From Nocardioides aquaticus (GTDB lineage: Bacteria > Actinomycetota > Actinomycetes > Propionibacteriales > Nocardioidaceae): DNA of 64,000 bases. The position numbers and the translations under genes are program-made. The stretch lies in the NCBI RefSeq assembly GCF_018459925.1, contig NZ_CP075371.1, forward strand, positions 4,092,001 through 4,156,000. Direction: 5' to 3'. Shown here piece by piece: positions 25,087 through 33,220 of the stretch. The notes under the pieces were generated by a model, which was not told the DNA's origin, searched no databases, and saw nothing but the letters and a program-made list of their open reading frames with translations. How positions within the stretch are numbered: position 1 is the stretch's first letter; every line of letters starts with the position of its first letter.

Positions 25087-26451
25087 CTACTTCTTGACCT
25101 GCTCGTAGCGGTCCAGGGCCTCGCGCCGCTCCTCCTTGTGGTCGACCATCGGGCGCGGGTAGCCGACGAGGTCGCGGGTGTCGTCGTCCGGCTCGTGCGG
25201 GTCGGGCACCTGGTCGGGGTCGGCCAGCTCCTCGACCCAGCGGCGCAGGTAGGCGCCGTCCGGGTCGAACTTGCGGCCCTGGGTGGTGGGGTTGAACACC
25301 CGGAAGAACGGGGAGGCGTCGGTGCCGCTGCCGGCCACCCACTGCCAGCCGTGGTTGTTGGAGGCCAGGTCGCCGTCGACCAGCCAGTGCAGGAAGTGCC
25401 GGGCACCGTGCTGCCACTCCAGGTGGAGGTCCTTGACCAGGAAGCTGCCCACGATCATCCGGACCCGGTTGTGCATCCACCCGGTCGCTCGCAGCTGGCG
25501 CATCCCGGCGTCGACGACCGGGAAGCCGGTGCGGCCCTCCTGCCAGGCCAGGAGCTGGTCGCCGGGCTCGTCGTACGGCATCCGGGCGTACTCCGGGCGG
25601 TAGTACTCGCGCGCCGAGTCGGGTCGCTGGAACAGCACGTCGGCATAGAACTCGCGCCAGGCCAGCTCGGTGCGGTAGGTCTGCACGCCCTTGCCGCTGC
25701 GCCCGGCGAGCTCGGTCAGCAGCGTGCGCGGGTGCACCTCGCCGTACTTGAGGTGGCGTGACATCCGCGAGGTGCCCTCGACGCCGGGCTTGTCGCGGTC
25801 GGTGTCGTAGTCCTGGATCCTGTCCAGGAACGTCTCCCACGTCTCGAGCGCCGCCTTCTCCCCGGCCTCGGGCAGCTCGAGGCCGTCGGGGACCTCCACG
25901 TCGGGGATCCCGGTGGTCCCCCCGGCCTCGTCCTCGCCCAGCTCGCGCCACGAGACCCCCGTGGGGGCCTCGATCGCGGCCCGCCAGCCGTGGTCGTTCC
26001 AGGCGCGGGAGAACGGGGTGAACACCTTGTAGGCCGAGCCGCTGCCGTTGACGACGCGTCCCGGGGACACCGCGTACGGCGACCCCGTGCGCACCAGCTC
26101 GATCCCGGCCTCGCCCAGCGCCTGCTCGACCGCCTCGTCGCGCGCCCGGCCGTACGGCGCGAAGTCCTCGGCGACGTGCACGGTCCCCGCGCCCACCGCC
26201 TTCGCGGCCAGCACCACCCGGCGCACCGGGTCCCCACGCAGCACCGAGAGCCGGGTGCGCCGCTGGCGCAGGCTCGCGTCGAGCGCACGCAGCGACGCCG
26301 CGAGGTAGGCCCGGCGCGACGGGCCGGCGGGGTCCCACAGGTGCGGGTCGAGGACGAACAGCGGCAGCACCTCGCCGTCGTCGGCGGCCGCGACCAGGGC
26401 GGGGTTGTCGGCCAGGCGGAGGTCGCGTCGGAACCACATCACGGCTGTCAT
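25087..26451 (-). CDS. phr: Class I deoxyribodipyrimidine photolyase
   Basis: 454 residues. It repairs UV-made pyrimidine dimers with light, using FADH- and an antenna chromophore. Seen: the N-terminal antenna domain beginning VMWFRRDLRLADNPAL with VLPLFVLDP, then the FAD domain with LKYGEVHPRTLL, the WREFYADVLFQRP segment, VDAGMRQLRATGWMHNRVRMIVGSFLVKDL and WQWVAGSGTDASPFFRVFNP, which carry the substrate-site Trp, Met and His/Asn residues typical of CPD photolyases. The ATG at 26451 gives the classic MTAVMWFRRDLR start. It faces ideR across 81 bp. Confidence 0.95.
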   Translation of the reverse strand: MTAVMWFRRDLRLADNPALVAAADDGEVLPLFVLDPHLWDPAGPSRRAYLAASLRALDASLRQRRTRLSVLRGDPVRRVVLAAKAVGAGTVHVAEDFAPYGRARDEAVEQALGEAGIELVRTGSPYAVSPGRVVNGSGSAYKVFTPFSRAWNDHGWRAAIEAPTGVSWRELGEDEAGGTTGIPDVEVPDGLELPEAGEKAALETWETFLDRIQDYDTDRDKPGVEGTSRMSRHLKYGEVHPRTLLTELAGRSGKGVQTYRTELAWREFYADVLFQRPDSAREYYRPEYARMPYDEPGDQLLAWQEGRTGFPVVDAGMRQLRATGWMHNRVRMIVGSFLVKDLHLEWQHGARHFLHWLVDGDLASNNHGWQWVAGSGTDASPFFRVFNPTTQGRKFDPDGAYLRRWVEELADPDQVPDPHEPDDDTRDLVGYPRPMVDHKEERREALDRYEQVKK

Positions 26452-26532
26452 CGGTCCCTCACTGTGCCACCGGCCGGGGACCGCCCTCCTCACCCGAGCG
26501 GCGCCCTCCCCTCGATGGGTCACAATGGGGTC

Positions 26533-27219
26533 GTGAGCGACCTCATCGACACCACCGAGATGTATCTGCGGACCATCTACGAGCTCGACGAGGAGGGCAT
26601 CGTGCCCCTGCGGGCGCGGATCGCCGAGCGCCTCCACCAGTCGGGTCCGACCGTCTCCCAGACCGTGGCCCGGATGGAGCGCGACGGCCTGCTCACCGTC
26701 GAGGGCGACCGGCACCTGGAGCTGACCGAGGACGGCCGCCGCCTGGCCACCCGCGTGATGCGCAAGCACCGGCTCGCCGAGCGGCTGCTGGTCGACGTGA
26801 TCGGCCTGGACTGGGAGCTGGTCCACGAGGAGGCATGCCGCTGGGAGCACGTCATGTCCGAGACCGTCGAGCGGCGCCTGCTGACGCTGCTGGAGAACCC
26901 GACCGAGTCGCCGTACGGCAACCCGATCCCCGGGCTCGACGAGCTCGGCCAGAACCACGTGGTCGAGGAGTTCATGACCGGCGTCGAGTCGCTCTCGTCG
27001 GTCGCCGGGGCCGAGGAGGGCCGGGTGCTGGTGCGCCGGATCTCCGAGGAGATGCAGAAGGACGAGCACCTGATGAGCGCGCTGCGCCGCGCCGGCGCGA
27101 CCCCCGACAAGACCGTCACCGTGATCTCGACCGGTGCCGGCGTGCTGATCGGCTCCGGCGGAGAGACCGCCGAGATCGTCCCCGAGGCCGCCGACCACAT
27201 CTTCGTCTCCCGCGTCTGA
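26533..27219 (+). CDS. ideR: DtxR/IdeR-family metal-dependent repressor
   Basis: 228 residues from the GTG at 26533; an ATG at 26515 would add six residues not found in the family. IdeR with Fe(II) represses siderophore and iron-uptake genes. Seen: the HTH region SDLIDTTEMYLRTIYELDEEG and IAERLHQSGPTVSQTVARMERDGLL (1-60), the metal-binding and dimer domain with MRKHRLAERLLVDVIG and EEACRWEHVMSE (metal ligands near Cys/Glu/His around residues 98-106), and a C-terminal SH3-like domain. The Cys-Arg-Trp-Glu-His cluster is as in M. tuberculosis IdeR. It is transcribed towards the convergent small transcript ending near 27239. Confidence 0.95.
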   Translation: MSDLIDTTEMYLRTIYELDEEGIVPLRARIAERLHQSGPTVSQTVARMERDGLLTVEGDRHLELTEDGRRLATRVMRKHRLAERLLVDVIGLDWELVHEEACRWEHVMSETVERRLLTLLENPTESPYGNPIPGLDELGQNHVVEEFMTGVESLSSVAGAEEGRVLVRRISEEMQKDEHLMSALRRAGATPDKTVTVISTGAGVLIGSGGETAEIVPEAADHIFVSRV

Positions 27220-27238
27220 CGAGTCCCACGGCGATCGC

Positions 27239-27355
27239 CGGACGTCATACGACCCGGACCGTGGCCGAGCGGCGCCACGTATGACGTCACGTAGGTGGGG
27301 AGCCGGACGTCATACGACCCGGGCCCGGGCCGGGCGGCGCGACGGATGACGTCCC
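27239..27355. repeat. Tandem palindromic repeat, two copies, probable terminator
   Basis: Two copies start 65 bp apart. In each, GACGTCATACG is followed about 27 bp later by its reverse complement: 27241-27251 with 27278-27288 (11 of 11), and 27306-27316 with 27343-27353 (10 of 11). Each copy can form a hairpin with a GC-rich top. They lie between ideR (plus) and the minus-strand candidate RNA, so a two-way terminator fits. The arm ends in the self-complementary GACGTC. Confidence 0.7.
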
Positions 27356-27536
27356 GCGGGCGCCACCCCCGAAATGCACGCAGCCCGCAGGTGTGGCGCT
27401 CCGGGTCCCGAGGAGGGACCGGTGCGACCGCCCCCGGTGGACGTGAACTGCTGACCGGGGCACCTGCGGGCCGGGTGACTGCTGTGGATTCGCCAGCAGC
27501 CGGTCGGTCACTGGACCGACGGGTGGTGCTGGGCTG

Positions 27537-27575
27537 CTAGCGGGCAGCCACCTCACGCGTCCTAGAAGAATGCAT
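27537..27575 (-). CDS. 12-residue peptide ORF with near-perfect Shine-Dalgarno
   Basis: ATG 27575-27573, TAG 27539-27537, product MHSSRTREVAAR. The leader GAAAGGAGGTGGTCC (27581-27595, minus strand) can pair with the 3' end of 16S rRNA over 15 nt with one G-U wobble, the strongest ribosome-binding site in the window. The start lies in a 12-bp palindrome (AGAATGCATTCT). Three Arg in twelve residues. It may be a translated sensor or leader, or a decoy for ribosomes; it does not resemble any known protein. Confidence 0.6.
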   Translation of the reverse strand: MHSSRTREVAAR

Positions 27576-27607
27576 TCTCCGGACCACCTCCTTTCCCGTG
27601 TCCGATC

Positions 27608-27636
27608 ACCGTAGATCGGCCCCGCCCGTCGTTCAA
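27608..27636 (-). promoter_or_regulatory. Housekeeping-type promoter of the candidate RNA
   Basis: On the minus strand TTGAAC (27636-27631) and TACGGT (27613-27608) are separated by exactly 17 bp. Start is predicted near 27601, only 6-7 nt before the extended Shine-Dalgarno. Nothing comparable points at ppc on the plus strand. Confidence 0.65.
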
Positions 27637-27736
27637 GGGGTTTCCCGCCGACCTGTGGACGGCCGGCCTGCACGCCCGGCGGACGCACCCGTGGACGCGC
27701 AACACCGATGTCACCTCTGCACGCCACACTGCCCCC

Positions 27737-30598
27737 ATGACCAGCTCCACGACCCCCGGCCGGGCGCCGCTCAGCACCGAGCAGATGATCGCCGCCGACC
27801 GCCGCGACCCCGACGTCGCGACGTTCGCCGGGGGCGTGTCCTCCGACGAGCACCACGCCGCCCTGCGGTCCTCGGTACGCCAGCTCGGGCGGCTGCTCGG
27901 GGAGGCGCTGACCCGGCACGAGGGTCCCGAGCTGCTCGCCCTCGTCGAGCAGGTCCGCGCGCTGAGCCGTGAGCCCGACGACGGCGCCCTGCACGAGCTG
28001 CTCGACGCCACCGACGACGCGACCGCGATCGTGCTGGCGCGGGCGTTCACGGCGTACTTCCAGCTGGTCAACGTCACCGAGCAGCTGCACCGCTGGCAGG
28101 AGCTGACCTCGCGCGAGTCCGGCCCGCTGGCCGACGCCGTCGGCCGGATCGGCGCGGCGCTCGAGGACGGCAGCATCGACCGGGACCTGGTCGTCGACGT
28201 GCTCGGACGCCTGGAGTACCGCCCGGTCTTCACCGCCCACCCCACCGAGGCCAGCCGACGCTCGGTGCTGGTGCTGCTGCAGAAGATCGCCGAGGAGACC
28301 TACGTCGCCGAGGACCCCCGTGGCCGCCCGGCCGACCGCGCGCGCAGCGAGCGCCGGCTGGCCGAGCTGGTCGACCTGCTCTGGCAGACCGACGAGCTGC
28401 GGGTCGAGAAGCCGGAGCCGGCCGACGAGGCCCGCACGCTGCTCTACTACCTCCAGTCGTTGGCCGCCGAGGTCGTGCCGGGCCTGCTCGAGGAGCTGGA
28501 CCGCTGCCTGGCCGGCATCGACGTCGTGCTGCCCGCGACCGCGCGTCCGCTGCGCTTCGGCACCTGGGCCGGTGGCGACCGCGACGGCAACCCCAACGTC
28601 ACCCCGCAGGTGACCCTCGACGTGCTCGGCCTGCAGCACGACGTGGGCCTGCGCGAGCTGGTCCGCGGTGTGGAGGAGCTGCTGGGCGAGGTGTCGTCCT
28701 CGACCCGGGTGGTCACCCCGAGCGACGGGCTCGCCGCCAGCCTGGAGGCCGACGCCGAGGCGCTGCCGATCACCTACTCCACGATCCGCCGGCTGAACGC
28801 CGAGGAGCCGTACCGGCTCAAGCTCAGCTTCGCCCGGGTGCGCCTGCTCCGCACCCGCGACCGGCTCGCCGAGGGCCGCGCGCACGAGCCCGGCCGCGAC
28901 TACCTGACCCTCGACGGGCTGCTCACCGACCTCGCCCTGGTGCGCGACTCGATGCTGGCCGACGGCGACCACCTCACCGCCGACGGCGGCGTGCTCCGCC
29001 TGCTCCGCACCGCGACCGCGATCGGGCTCGGCCTGGCCACCCTCGACGTCCGCGAGCACAGCGAGAAGCACCACGCCGCGCTCGAGGTGCTCGTCGACCG
29101 CCTCGGCGAGCACCCCGAGCCGTACGGCTCCCTCGACCGCCCGGCGCGGATCCGGCTGCTCTCGGCGGAGCTGGCGAGCCGGCGCCCGCTGACCGGCGCC
29201 TGCACCCCCGGCCTGCGCGAGGACCCGGACAGCCCGGTGGCCGCCTCCCTGTCGCTGATGGACGCGATCCGTGAGGCGCTGGACACCTTCGGGCCCGACG
29301 TCGTGGAGACCTACATCGTCTCGATGACCCACGACGTCGACGACCTGCTGGCCGTGGTCGTGCTGGCCCGGGAGGCCGGCCTGGTCGACCCCGGCACCGA
29401 GGACACCCCGGCCACCGCCCGGATCGGGTTCGCGCCGCTGTTCGAGACCGTCGCGGAGCTGGAGGCCGCGGAGCCGCTGCTCGAGGCCCTGCTGGGCGAC
29501 CCGGCGTACCGCCGCGTGGTCGCCGCCCGCGGCGACGTGCAGGAGATCATGCTCGGCTACTCCGACTCCTCCAAGGACGCCGGGATCGCGGCCTCGCAGT
29601 GGCAGATCCACCGCGCCCAGCGCGCGCTGCGCGACGTCGGGCGCCGGCACGGCGTCGTGATGCGGCTCTTCCACGGCCGCGGCGGCTCCGTCGGGCGCGG
29701 CGGCGGCCCCACCGGGGAGGCGATCCTGTCCCAGCCCTACGGCAGCCTCGACGGGCCGATCAAGATCACCGAGCAGGGCGAGGTGATCAGCGACAAGTAC
29801 ACCCTGCCCCAGCTCGGCCGGGAGAACCTCGAGCAGGCGCTCGCAGCCGTCCTGGAGGCCTCGGTGCTGCACCGCACCTCGCTGCTGCCGCCCGACGTGC
29901 TCGACGGCTGGAACACCACCATGGCCCGGGTCGCCTCGGCCGGCCAGGAGGCGTACCGCGGCCTCGTGCGCGACCCCGGCCTGGTGCCGTTCTTCGTCTC
30001 GGCCACCCCGGTCGACGAGCTCGGCGGGATGAACATCGGCTCCCGCCCGGCCAAGCGCCCCGGCGGGGCCGGCGGCCTCGACGACCTCCGCGCGATCCCG
30101 TGGGTCTTCGGCTGGACGCAGTCGCGGATGATCCTGCCCGGCTGGTACGGCGTGGGCTCGGGCCTGGCGGCCGCGCGCGAGGACGGGCGCGGGGAGACGC
30201 TGCGCGAGATGTACGGCTCGTGGGCGTTCTTCCGCACCTTCGTGTCGAACGTGCAGATGACGCTGGCCAAGACCGACCTCGACATCGCCGCGCGCTACGT
30301 CCGCTCCCTGGTGCCCGAGGACGCCGCGGGGCTGTTCGACCAGGTGCGCGCCGAGCACGAGCGGGCCGTCGAGCAGGTGCTGTGGGTGACCGGGCAGGAC
30401 TCGCTGCTCGCGGGGTCCCCGACGCTGCGGCGCACCCTGGAGACCCGCGACGCCTACCTCGCGCCGCTGCACGCCCTCCAGGTCTCGCTGCTCGGCCGGG
30501 TGCGCGCGGCCGGCGAGGACGAGCGCCACCCGGACCTGCAGCGGGCGCTGCTGCTGACCATCAACGGGATCGCGGCCGGCCTGCGCAACACCGGCTGA
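27737..30598 (+). CDS. ppc: Phosphoenolpyruvate carboxylase
   Basis: 953 residues. It fixes bicarbonate onto PEP to give oxaloacetate, refilling the TCA cycle. Seen: the catalytic His loop FTAHPTEASRRSVL (near residue 170), LRFGTWAGGDRDGNPNVTP (near 275), the LMLGYSDSSKDAGI segment with the essential Lys (near 600), FHGRGGSVGRGGGPT (near 650), and the C-terminal GLRNTG with the invariant Gly end. Actinobacterial PEPCs are usually activated by acetyl-CoA; sites are not obvious here. The ATG at 27737 has a poor upstream SD. Its stop is 2 bp from a triplet of 22-bp repeats. Confidence 0.97.
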   Translation: MTSSTTPGRAPLSTEQMIAADRRDPDVATFAGGVSSDEHHAALRSSVRQLGRLLGEALTRHEGPELLALVEQVRALSREPDDGALHELLDATDDATAIVLARAFTAYFQLVNVTEQLHRWQELTSRESGPLADAVGRIGAALEDGSIDRDLVVDVLGRLEYRPVFTAHPTEASRRSVLVLLQKIAEETYVAEDPRGRPADRARSERRLAELVDLLWQTDELRVEKPEPADEARTLLYYLQSLAAEVVPGLLEELDRCLAGIDVVLPATARPLRFGTWAGGDRDGNPNVTPQVTLDVLGLQHDVGLRELVRGVEELLGEVSSSTRVVTPSDGLAASLEADAEALPITYSTIRRLNAEEPYRLKLSFARVRLLRTRDRLAEGRAHEPGRDYLTLDGLLTDLALVRDSMLADGDHLTADGGVLRLLRTATAIGLGLATLDVREHSEKHHAALEVLVDRLGEHPEPYGSLDRPARIRLLSAELASRRPLTGACTPGLREDPDSPVAASLSLMDAIREALDTFGPDVVETYIVSMTHDVDDLLAVVVLAREAGLVDPGTEDTPATARIGFAPLFETVAELEAAEPLLEALLGDPAYRRVVAARGDVQEIMLGYSDSSKDAGIAASQWQIHRAQRALRDVGRRHGVVMRLFHGRGGSVGRGGGPTGEAILSQPYGSLDGPIKITEQGEVISDKYTLPQLGRENLEQALAAVLEASVLHRTSLLPPDVLDGWNTTMARVASAGQEAYRGLVRDPGLVPFFVSATPVDELGGMNIGSRPAKRPGGAGGLDDLRAIPWVFGWTQSRMILPGWYGVGSGLAAAREDGRGETLREMYGSWAFFRTFVSNVQMTLAKTDLDIAARYVRSLVPEDAAGLFDQVRAEHERAVEQVLWVTGQDSLLAGSPTLRRTLETRDAYLAPLHALQVSLLGRVRAAGEDERHPDLQRALLLTINGIAAGLRNTG

Positions 30599-30600
30599 GC

Positions 30601-30661
30601 CGAGATGACGCTCGCGGACAGCCGAGATGACGCTTGCGGCGCCTCGAGGTGACGGTTCCGG
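30601..30661. repeat. 22-bp repeat triplet (same family as 50448-50616)
   Basis: Three direct units at 30601-30622, 30623-30644 and 30645-30661 (last one cut short), each beginning CGAGRTGACG and continuing with a G/C-rich half such as CTCGCGG. The spacing is exactly 22 bp. It fills the whole gap between the convergent ppc (stop 30598) and methionine-synthase-like (stop 30662) genes. Confidence 0.85.
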
Positions 30662-31795
30662 TCAGCCCCAGACCTCGTCGGCGACCTCGACGAGCAGCCG
30701 CAGCTTGGCGGCCTCCTCCTCGATCGTCAGGGCGTTGCCCTCGACGGTGGAGGAGAAGCCGCACTGCGGCGACAGGCAGAGCTGCTCGAGCGGCACGTGC
30801 TTGGCGGCCTCGTCGATCCGGCGCTTGAGGACGTCCTTGTCCTCCAGCCGACCGTGCTTGGTGGTGACCAGCCCGAGCACGACCTGCTTGCCGGCCGGCA
30901 CGTGCCGCAGCGGCTCGAAGCCGCCCGAGCGCTCGTCGTCGTACTCCAGGAAGAAGCCGTCGACCTCGAGCCCGCCGAAGACGGCCTCGGCGACGAAGTC
31001 GTAGCCACCCTCGGCCGCCCACGACGAGCGGTAGTTGCCGCGGCACAGGTGGGTGGTCACGTGCAGGCCCTCCGGGCGGCCGGCGATCGCGTCGTTGATC
31101 GTGCGGACGTACCGCTCGTGCTGGTGCTCGGGGTCGCCGCCCTGGGCGCGCAGCTGCTCGCGCTGCGCCGGGTCGTTGAGGTAGGCCAGCGACGTGTCGT
31201 CGAGCTGGAGGTAGGTGCAGCCCAGGCCCGCCACGGCGCGGACCTCCTCGGCGTACGCCCCGGCGAGGTCGTCCCAGAACGCGTCGAGGTCGGGGTAGAC
31301 GCCGTCGTCGATCGCCGCCCGGCCGCCGCGGTAGTGGACCATGTTGGGCGAGGGGATGGTCAGCTTCGGCGTCATCCCCGGCGCGATCTCGGCCGCGGTG
31401 TCACGCAGGAAGGTGTACGCCTCGGTGAAGATGGGCTCCCCCAGGCGCACCCGGTCGTGCACCGACAGCGCGGCGGAGGAGAAGTCGAGGTCGCCGTCGG
31501 CGTTGCGGAAGTGCACCGCCATCGTCTCCTCGGTCGGCGAGACGCCCTCGAGCTGGTAGAGGAAGTCCATGTGCCACGACGTACGGCGCAGCTCGCCGTC
31601 GGTGACGGTCTGCAGACCGGCGTCGCGCTGGAGCGCGACCACCTCGCGGATGGCGGTGTCCTCCGCGGCGCGCAGGCCGGCGTCGTCGAGCGTGCCGGCG
31701 GCGTGCCGGGCGCGGGCGTCGACCAGCGCGGGTGGGCGCAGCAGGCTCCCGACGTGGTCGGCGCGGTACGGGGGCTGCTGGCGGTCGGTGCTCAT
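30662..31795 (-). CDS. Cobalamin-independent methionine synthase-like protein (MetE C-terminal type)
   Basis: 377 residues, about half the length of full MetE, with only the C-terminal catalytic barrel. Seen: ADHVGSLLRPPALV at the start, the ITDGELRR-like VTDGELRRTSWHMDF, LQLDDTSLAYLND (near 190), the metal-binding VTTHLCRGNY (His, Cys) near 240, GFFLEYDDERSGGFEPL and the LSPQCGFSST loop with the third metal Cys near 345. These short homologues move methyl groups to thiols, and some serve methionine or methylthio metabolism. The folate-binding half is absent, so the methyl donor is uncertain. Its stop abuts the 22-bp repeats. Confidence 0.9.
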   Translation of the reverse strand: MSTDRQQPPYRADHVGSLLRPPALVDARARHAAGTLDDAGLRAAEDTAIREVVALQRDAGLQTVTDGELRRTSWHMDFLYQLEGVSPTEETMAVHFRNADGDLDFSSAALSVHDRVRLGEPIFTEAYTFLRDTAAEIAPGMTPKLTIPSPNMVHYRGGRAAIDDGVYPDLDAFWDDLAGAYAEEVRAVAGLGCTYLQLDDTSLAYLNDPAQREQLRAQGGDPEHQHERYVRTINDAIAGRPEGLHVTTHLCRGNYRSSWAAEGGYDFVAEAVFGGLEVDGFFLEYDDERSGGFEPLRHVPAGKQVVLGLVTTKHGRLEDKDVLKRRIDEAAKHVPLEQLCLSPQCGFSSTVEGNALTIEEEAAKLRLLVEVADEVWG

Positions 31796-31852
31796 CCCCC
31801 GACCGTAGGCCGACACCCACCCCACCCGCACCGCCCGGGCAGGATGAGGCTC

Positions 31853-32446
31853 ATGCACCTCGACCCCGCCGACCCGGACGTCAACACCTACCCGCTGCTG
31901 AACAGCATCGTGGTCCCCCGCCCGATCGCCTGGGTCTCGACCCGGTCGGCGGCCGGGGTCGGCAACCTGGCCCCGCACTCGTTCTTCACCGTGGCCTGCG
32001 TCGACCCGCCGCTGGTCTCGATCACCTCGGTCGGCGCGAAGGACACGCTGCGCAACGTGCAGGAGACCGGCGAGATGGTGATCAGCCTGGCCAACCGGCC
32101 GCTGCTGGAGCGGATCAACGGCACCAGCGCGCCCTACGACCCCGACGTCGACGAGGCCGAGGCGGAGGGCCTGGAGATGGCGCCGAGCACGAACGTGTCG
32201 GTCCCCCGCGTCGCGGCGTCGCCGGCCTCGCTGGAGTGCACGCTGCACTCGGTCCAGGAGCTCGGCAACTCGTGGCTGATCCTCGGTCGGGTCGTCGGCA
32301 TCCACGTCGACGACGCCGTCATGCAGGACGGCCACCCGGAGTTCGAGCTGATGGAGCCGCTCTCGCGGCTGGGCCGCAACGAGTGGGGCCTGCCCAACGA
32401 GGTCGTCAGGATCGACCGGCCCACGAAGGCGCCCGGGCGCGACTGA
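31853..32446 (+). CDS. Flavin reductase family protein
   Basis: 197 residues from the ATG at 31853; an ATG at 31844 adds three residues but has its AGG too close. FMN-binding split barrel of the flavin-reductase-like family. Seen: NSIVVPRPIAWVSTRSAAGVGNLAPHSFFTVACVDPPLVSIT (about 17-58), the core binding stretch, ETGEMVISLA, and SLECTLHSVQELGNSWLILGRVVGIHVDD. The C-terminus holds the PLSRLGRNEWG signature. Such proteins reduce flavins for partner oxygenases or detoxify small molecules; none is adjacent, and the divergent neighbour is the methionine-synthase-like gene. Substrate is not predictable. Confidence 0.9.
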   Translation: MHLDPADPDVNTYPLLNSIVVPRPIAWVSTRSAAGVGNLAPHSFFTVACVDPPLVSITSVGAKDTLRNVQETGEMVISLANRPLLERINGTSAPYDPDVDEAEAEGLEMAPSTNVSVPRVAASPASLECTLHSVQELGNSWLILGRVVGIHVDDAVMQDGHPEFELMEPLSRLGRNEWGLPNEVVRIDRPTKAPGRD

Positions 32447-32465
32447 GAGGTCCCGCCGGCCGGGG

Positions 32466-33110
32466 TCAGGGGGCGAGCCGGCAGGTCCGCCAGTCCTGCT
32501 CCTGGGGGTCGCGCTCGTAGACCAGCCGGTCGTGCAGCCGGCTCGGCCGGCCCTGCCAGAACTCCACGACCTCCGGCCGCACGACGTAGCCGCCCCAGTC
32601 GTCGGGGACCGGCACGTCCTCGCCGAAGCGGTCGTCCGCGGCGGCGTACGACGCCTCGAGCGCGGCGCGGTCGGCGACCGTGCTCGACTGCCGCGAGGCC
32701 CAGGCCCCGATCCGCGAGCCGCGGGGGCGGGAGGCGAAGTACGCCTCGACCTCCTCGCGCGGCAACGGCTCGGCCGGGCCCTCGACGCGGACCTGGCGCT
32801 CCAGGGCGTGCCAGGGGAAGAGCAGCGCGGCCCACGGGACGTCGGCCAGCTCGCCGCCCTTGCGGGAGGCGAGGTTGGTGAAGAAGACGAACCCGCGCTC
32901 CGAGACCCCCTTGAGCAGCACGATCCGCGACGAGGGCCGCCCGTGCGCGCCGGCGGTCGAGAGCACCATCGCGTTCGGCTCGTGCACGCCCTGGTCCACC
33001 GCCTGGTCGTACCACCGCTCGAACATCGTGACCGGGTCGGCGGCCAGGTCGGCCTCGTCGAGGCCGCCGCGGGCGTACTCCTCGCGGGCGGAGGAGAGGT
33101 CTCGGCTCAT
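32466..33110 (-). CDS. pdxH: Pyridoxamine 5'-phosphate oxidase
   Basis: 214 residues. It oxidises pyridoxine- or pyridoxamine-phosphate to PLP with FMN and O2. Seen: DPVTMFERWYDQAVDQGVHEPNAMVLSTAG (about 25-54), RPSSRIVLLKGVSERGFVFFTNLASRKGGEL (FMN site), PWAALLFPWHALERQVRVEG, RGSRIGAWASRQSS (near 128) and the C-terminal EFWQGRPSRLHDRLVYER dimer and FMN segment that marks true PdxH. ATG at 33110. It is divergent from citrate synthase across 110 bp and convergent with the flavin reductase gene. Confidence 0.96.
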   Translation of the reverse strand: MSRDLSSAREEYARGGLDEADLAADPVTMFERWYDQAVDQGVHEPNAMVLSTAGAHGRPSSRIVLLKGVSERGFVFFTNLASRKGGELADVPWAALLFPWHALERQVRVEGPAEPLPREEVEAYFASRPRGSRIGAWASRQSSTVADRAALEASYAAADDRFGEDVPVPDDWGGYVVRPEVVEFWQGRPSRLHDRLVYERDPQEQDWRTCRLAP

Positions 33111-33220
33111 GCCTCGAGGCTACGGCGCGACGGGGCGCCCACGGCCACCCGGCGCGGTGCGGCACAATGCCGAGCCAGAGCAGATCCACGACGAAGGTCC
33201 CGACGAAGGAGTCGTCACGC

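Larger units (their letters stand above)
27236..27601 (-). ncRNA. Candidate stand-alone structured RNA with a 12-codon ORF
   Basis: I read this as a minus-strand transcript from about 27601 to the tandem palindromes near 27239. Elements in order: promoter, extended Shine-Dalgarno (27581-27595), tiny ORF (27575-27537), and hairpin 27532-27549 that covers its stop. A nested hairpin follows (27475-27479 with 27507-27511; 27480-27484 with 27494-27498). Then comes a three-way junction: an 11-bp closing helix (27383-27393 with 27461-27471) around hairpin 27404-27420 (6 bp, 5-nt loop) and hairpin 27432-27460 (7 bp). No gene lies downstream on this strand; ideR ends at 27219 on the other strand. Function unknown. 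It is not tmRNA, SRP RNA, RNase P RNA or 6S-like by any motif I can see. Confidence 0.6.

Noticed and set aside
27295..27540. 81-codon plus-strand frame in the ideR-ppc gap
   Set aside because: It runs through the palindromes and structured helices, has no coding signs, and the promoter in this gap points the other way.
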